A stretch of DNA of 64,000 bases. Origin: Rubellicoccus peritrichatus. GTDB lineage: Bacteria; Verrucomicrobiota; Verrucomicrobiia; Opitutales; Cerasicoccaceae. The notes under the pieces are model-generated. The model had not been told where the DNA came from. It saw nothing but the letters and a program-made list of their open reading frames with translations, and did not search any database. Both the position numbers and the translations under genes were made by a program. This document shows, piece after piece, positions 63,615 through 64,000 of the stretch. The number at the start of each line of letters is the position of its first letter. Position 1 is the stretch's first letter. The stretch covers positions 1,426,001 to 1,490,000 of the forward strand of contig NZ_CP136920.1 of NCBI RefSeq assembly GCF_033100135.1, written 5' to 3'.

Positions 63615-64000
63615 ATGTCAACACTCACTGAACAAACTGCATCGAACTTACGTCAGCGCTATGATGAACTCTTGGCTGAGCAACCCAAGCTCCGCATACG
63701 TGATGCTGCTCTTGCTTTGCAAGTTTCCGAGGCAGAGCTTGTGGCTTTGGACTGTGGTGACTCTGTAACACGCCTTTCAGTCGATAATTGGAGCGAATTC
63801 GTGAAGGAGTTGAAGCCTCTCGGCCGCGTCATGGTTTTGACCCGTAATGAGCACTGTGTTCACGAGAAGACTGGCGAATATGAGAACATTGCTGCCCATG
63901 GTGGCAAGATCGGTCTTGTCACTGGAAAAGTCATCGATCTTCGCCTGTTTTACGATGAATGGGATCTCGCTTTTGCTGTCGAAAGCAAGGGCAGGGATGG
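63615..64000 (+). CDS. hmuS: Hemin-degrading factor, HmuS/HemS family (3' truncated by window edge)
   Basis: 128 residues are visible from ATG 63615 (MSTLTEQTASNLRQRYDEL). LLAEQPKLRIRDAALALQVSEAELVAL and VMVLTRNEHCVHEKTGEYEN, then GLVTGKVIDLRLFYDEWDLAFAV, match the first of the two HemS/ChuS repeats. It acts in the cytoplasm to accept or degrade imported heme. Divergent from hmuTUV. The full gene should be about 340-350 codons. Confidence 0.9.
   Translation, partial: MSTLTEQTASNLRQRYDELLAEQPKLRIRDAALALQVSEAELVALDCGDSVTRLSVDNWSEFVKELKPLGRVMVLTRNEHCVHEKTGEYENIAAHGGKIGLVTGKVIDLRLFYDEWDLAFAVESKGRD

Overview
The window looks like a chromosomal segment of a Gram-negative marine bacterium of the Verrucomicrobiota, most likely the Opitutia/Puniceicoccales group. 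The evidence is several secreted proteins with PEP-CTERM tails of the EPSTYAA(I/L)GG type, a Verru_Chthon cassette A-like protein, verrucomicrobial C-terminal sorting-type domains, a sulfatase/heparinase-type polysaccharide locus, lipid A and O-antigen genes, and many intergenic inverted repeats. No rRNA, tRNA or CRISPR array was seen.

Layout. 1-3.6 kb: polysaccharide use (end of a heparinase II/III-like lyase, LacI regulator, sulfatase). 3.6-6.3 kb: small secreted proteins and a pseudopilin. 6.3-17.1 kb: an 8-kb gene for a 2655-residue repeat protein beside a two-component system; 11-bp-phased direct repeats lie in both intergenic regions of that system. 17.2-33.3 kb: mostly housekeeping genes (ilvA, HAD phosphatase, topoisomerase III, GxxExxY protein, class V aminotransferase, panD, lpxK, NMP-kinase-like protein, amt-glnK with a sigma-54 promoter, UDG-like protein, GmhB-like phosphatase, M24 peptidase, DUF192 lipoprotein), interrupted by several families of hairpin repeats. 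33.3-37.7 kb: PEP-CTERM proteins and a YadA-head-like secreted protein.

37.7-43.9 kb is a degraded, visibly more AT-rich accessory island. It holds an Rhs C-terminal tip with an HHH-type nuclease-like end and an intact SMI1/KNR4 immunity gene between two long direct repeats, then a stand-alone GyrB paralogue, a second frameshifted Rhs tip, a small HExxH protein and a truncated tyrosine recombinase. 43.9-52.9 kb: more secreted and envelope proteins, with a helically phased palindrome array at 45.0-45.15 kb. 52.9-60.1 kb: O-antigen ligase-like protein, thrC, ABM-domain membrane protein, UDP-glucuronate decarboxylase-like protein, EEP hydrolase, cardiolipin synthase. 60.5-64 kb: a 9-bp tandem repeat, then a heme-uptake locus hmuTUV divergent from hmuS across a Fur-like site.

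The strongest candidates for something new are the Rhs/immunity island with its repeated spacers, the two-component circuit next to the giant repeat protein, and the 22-bp-phased palindrome array. All functional calls are by reading motifs; no database search was run.
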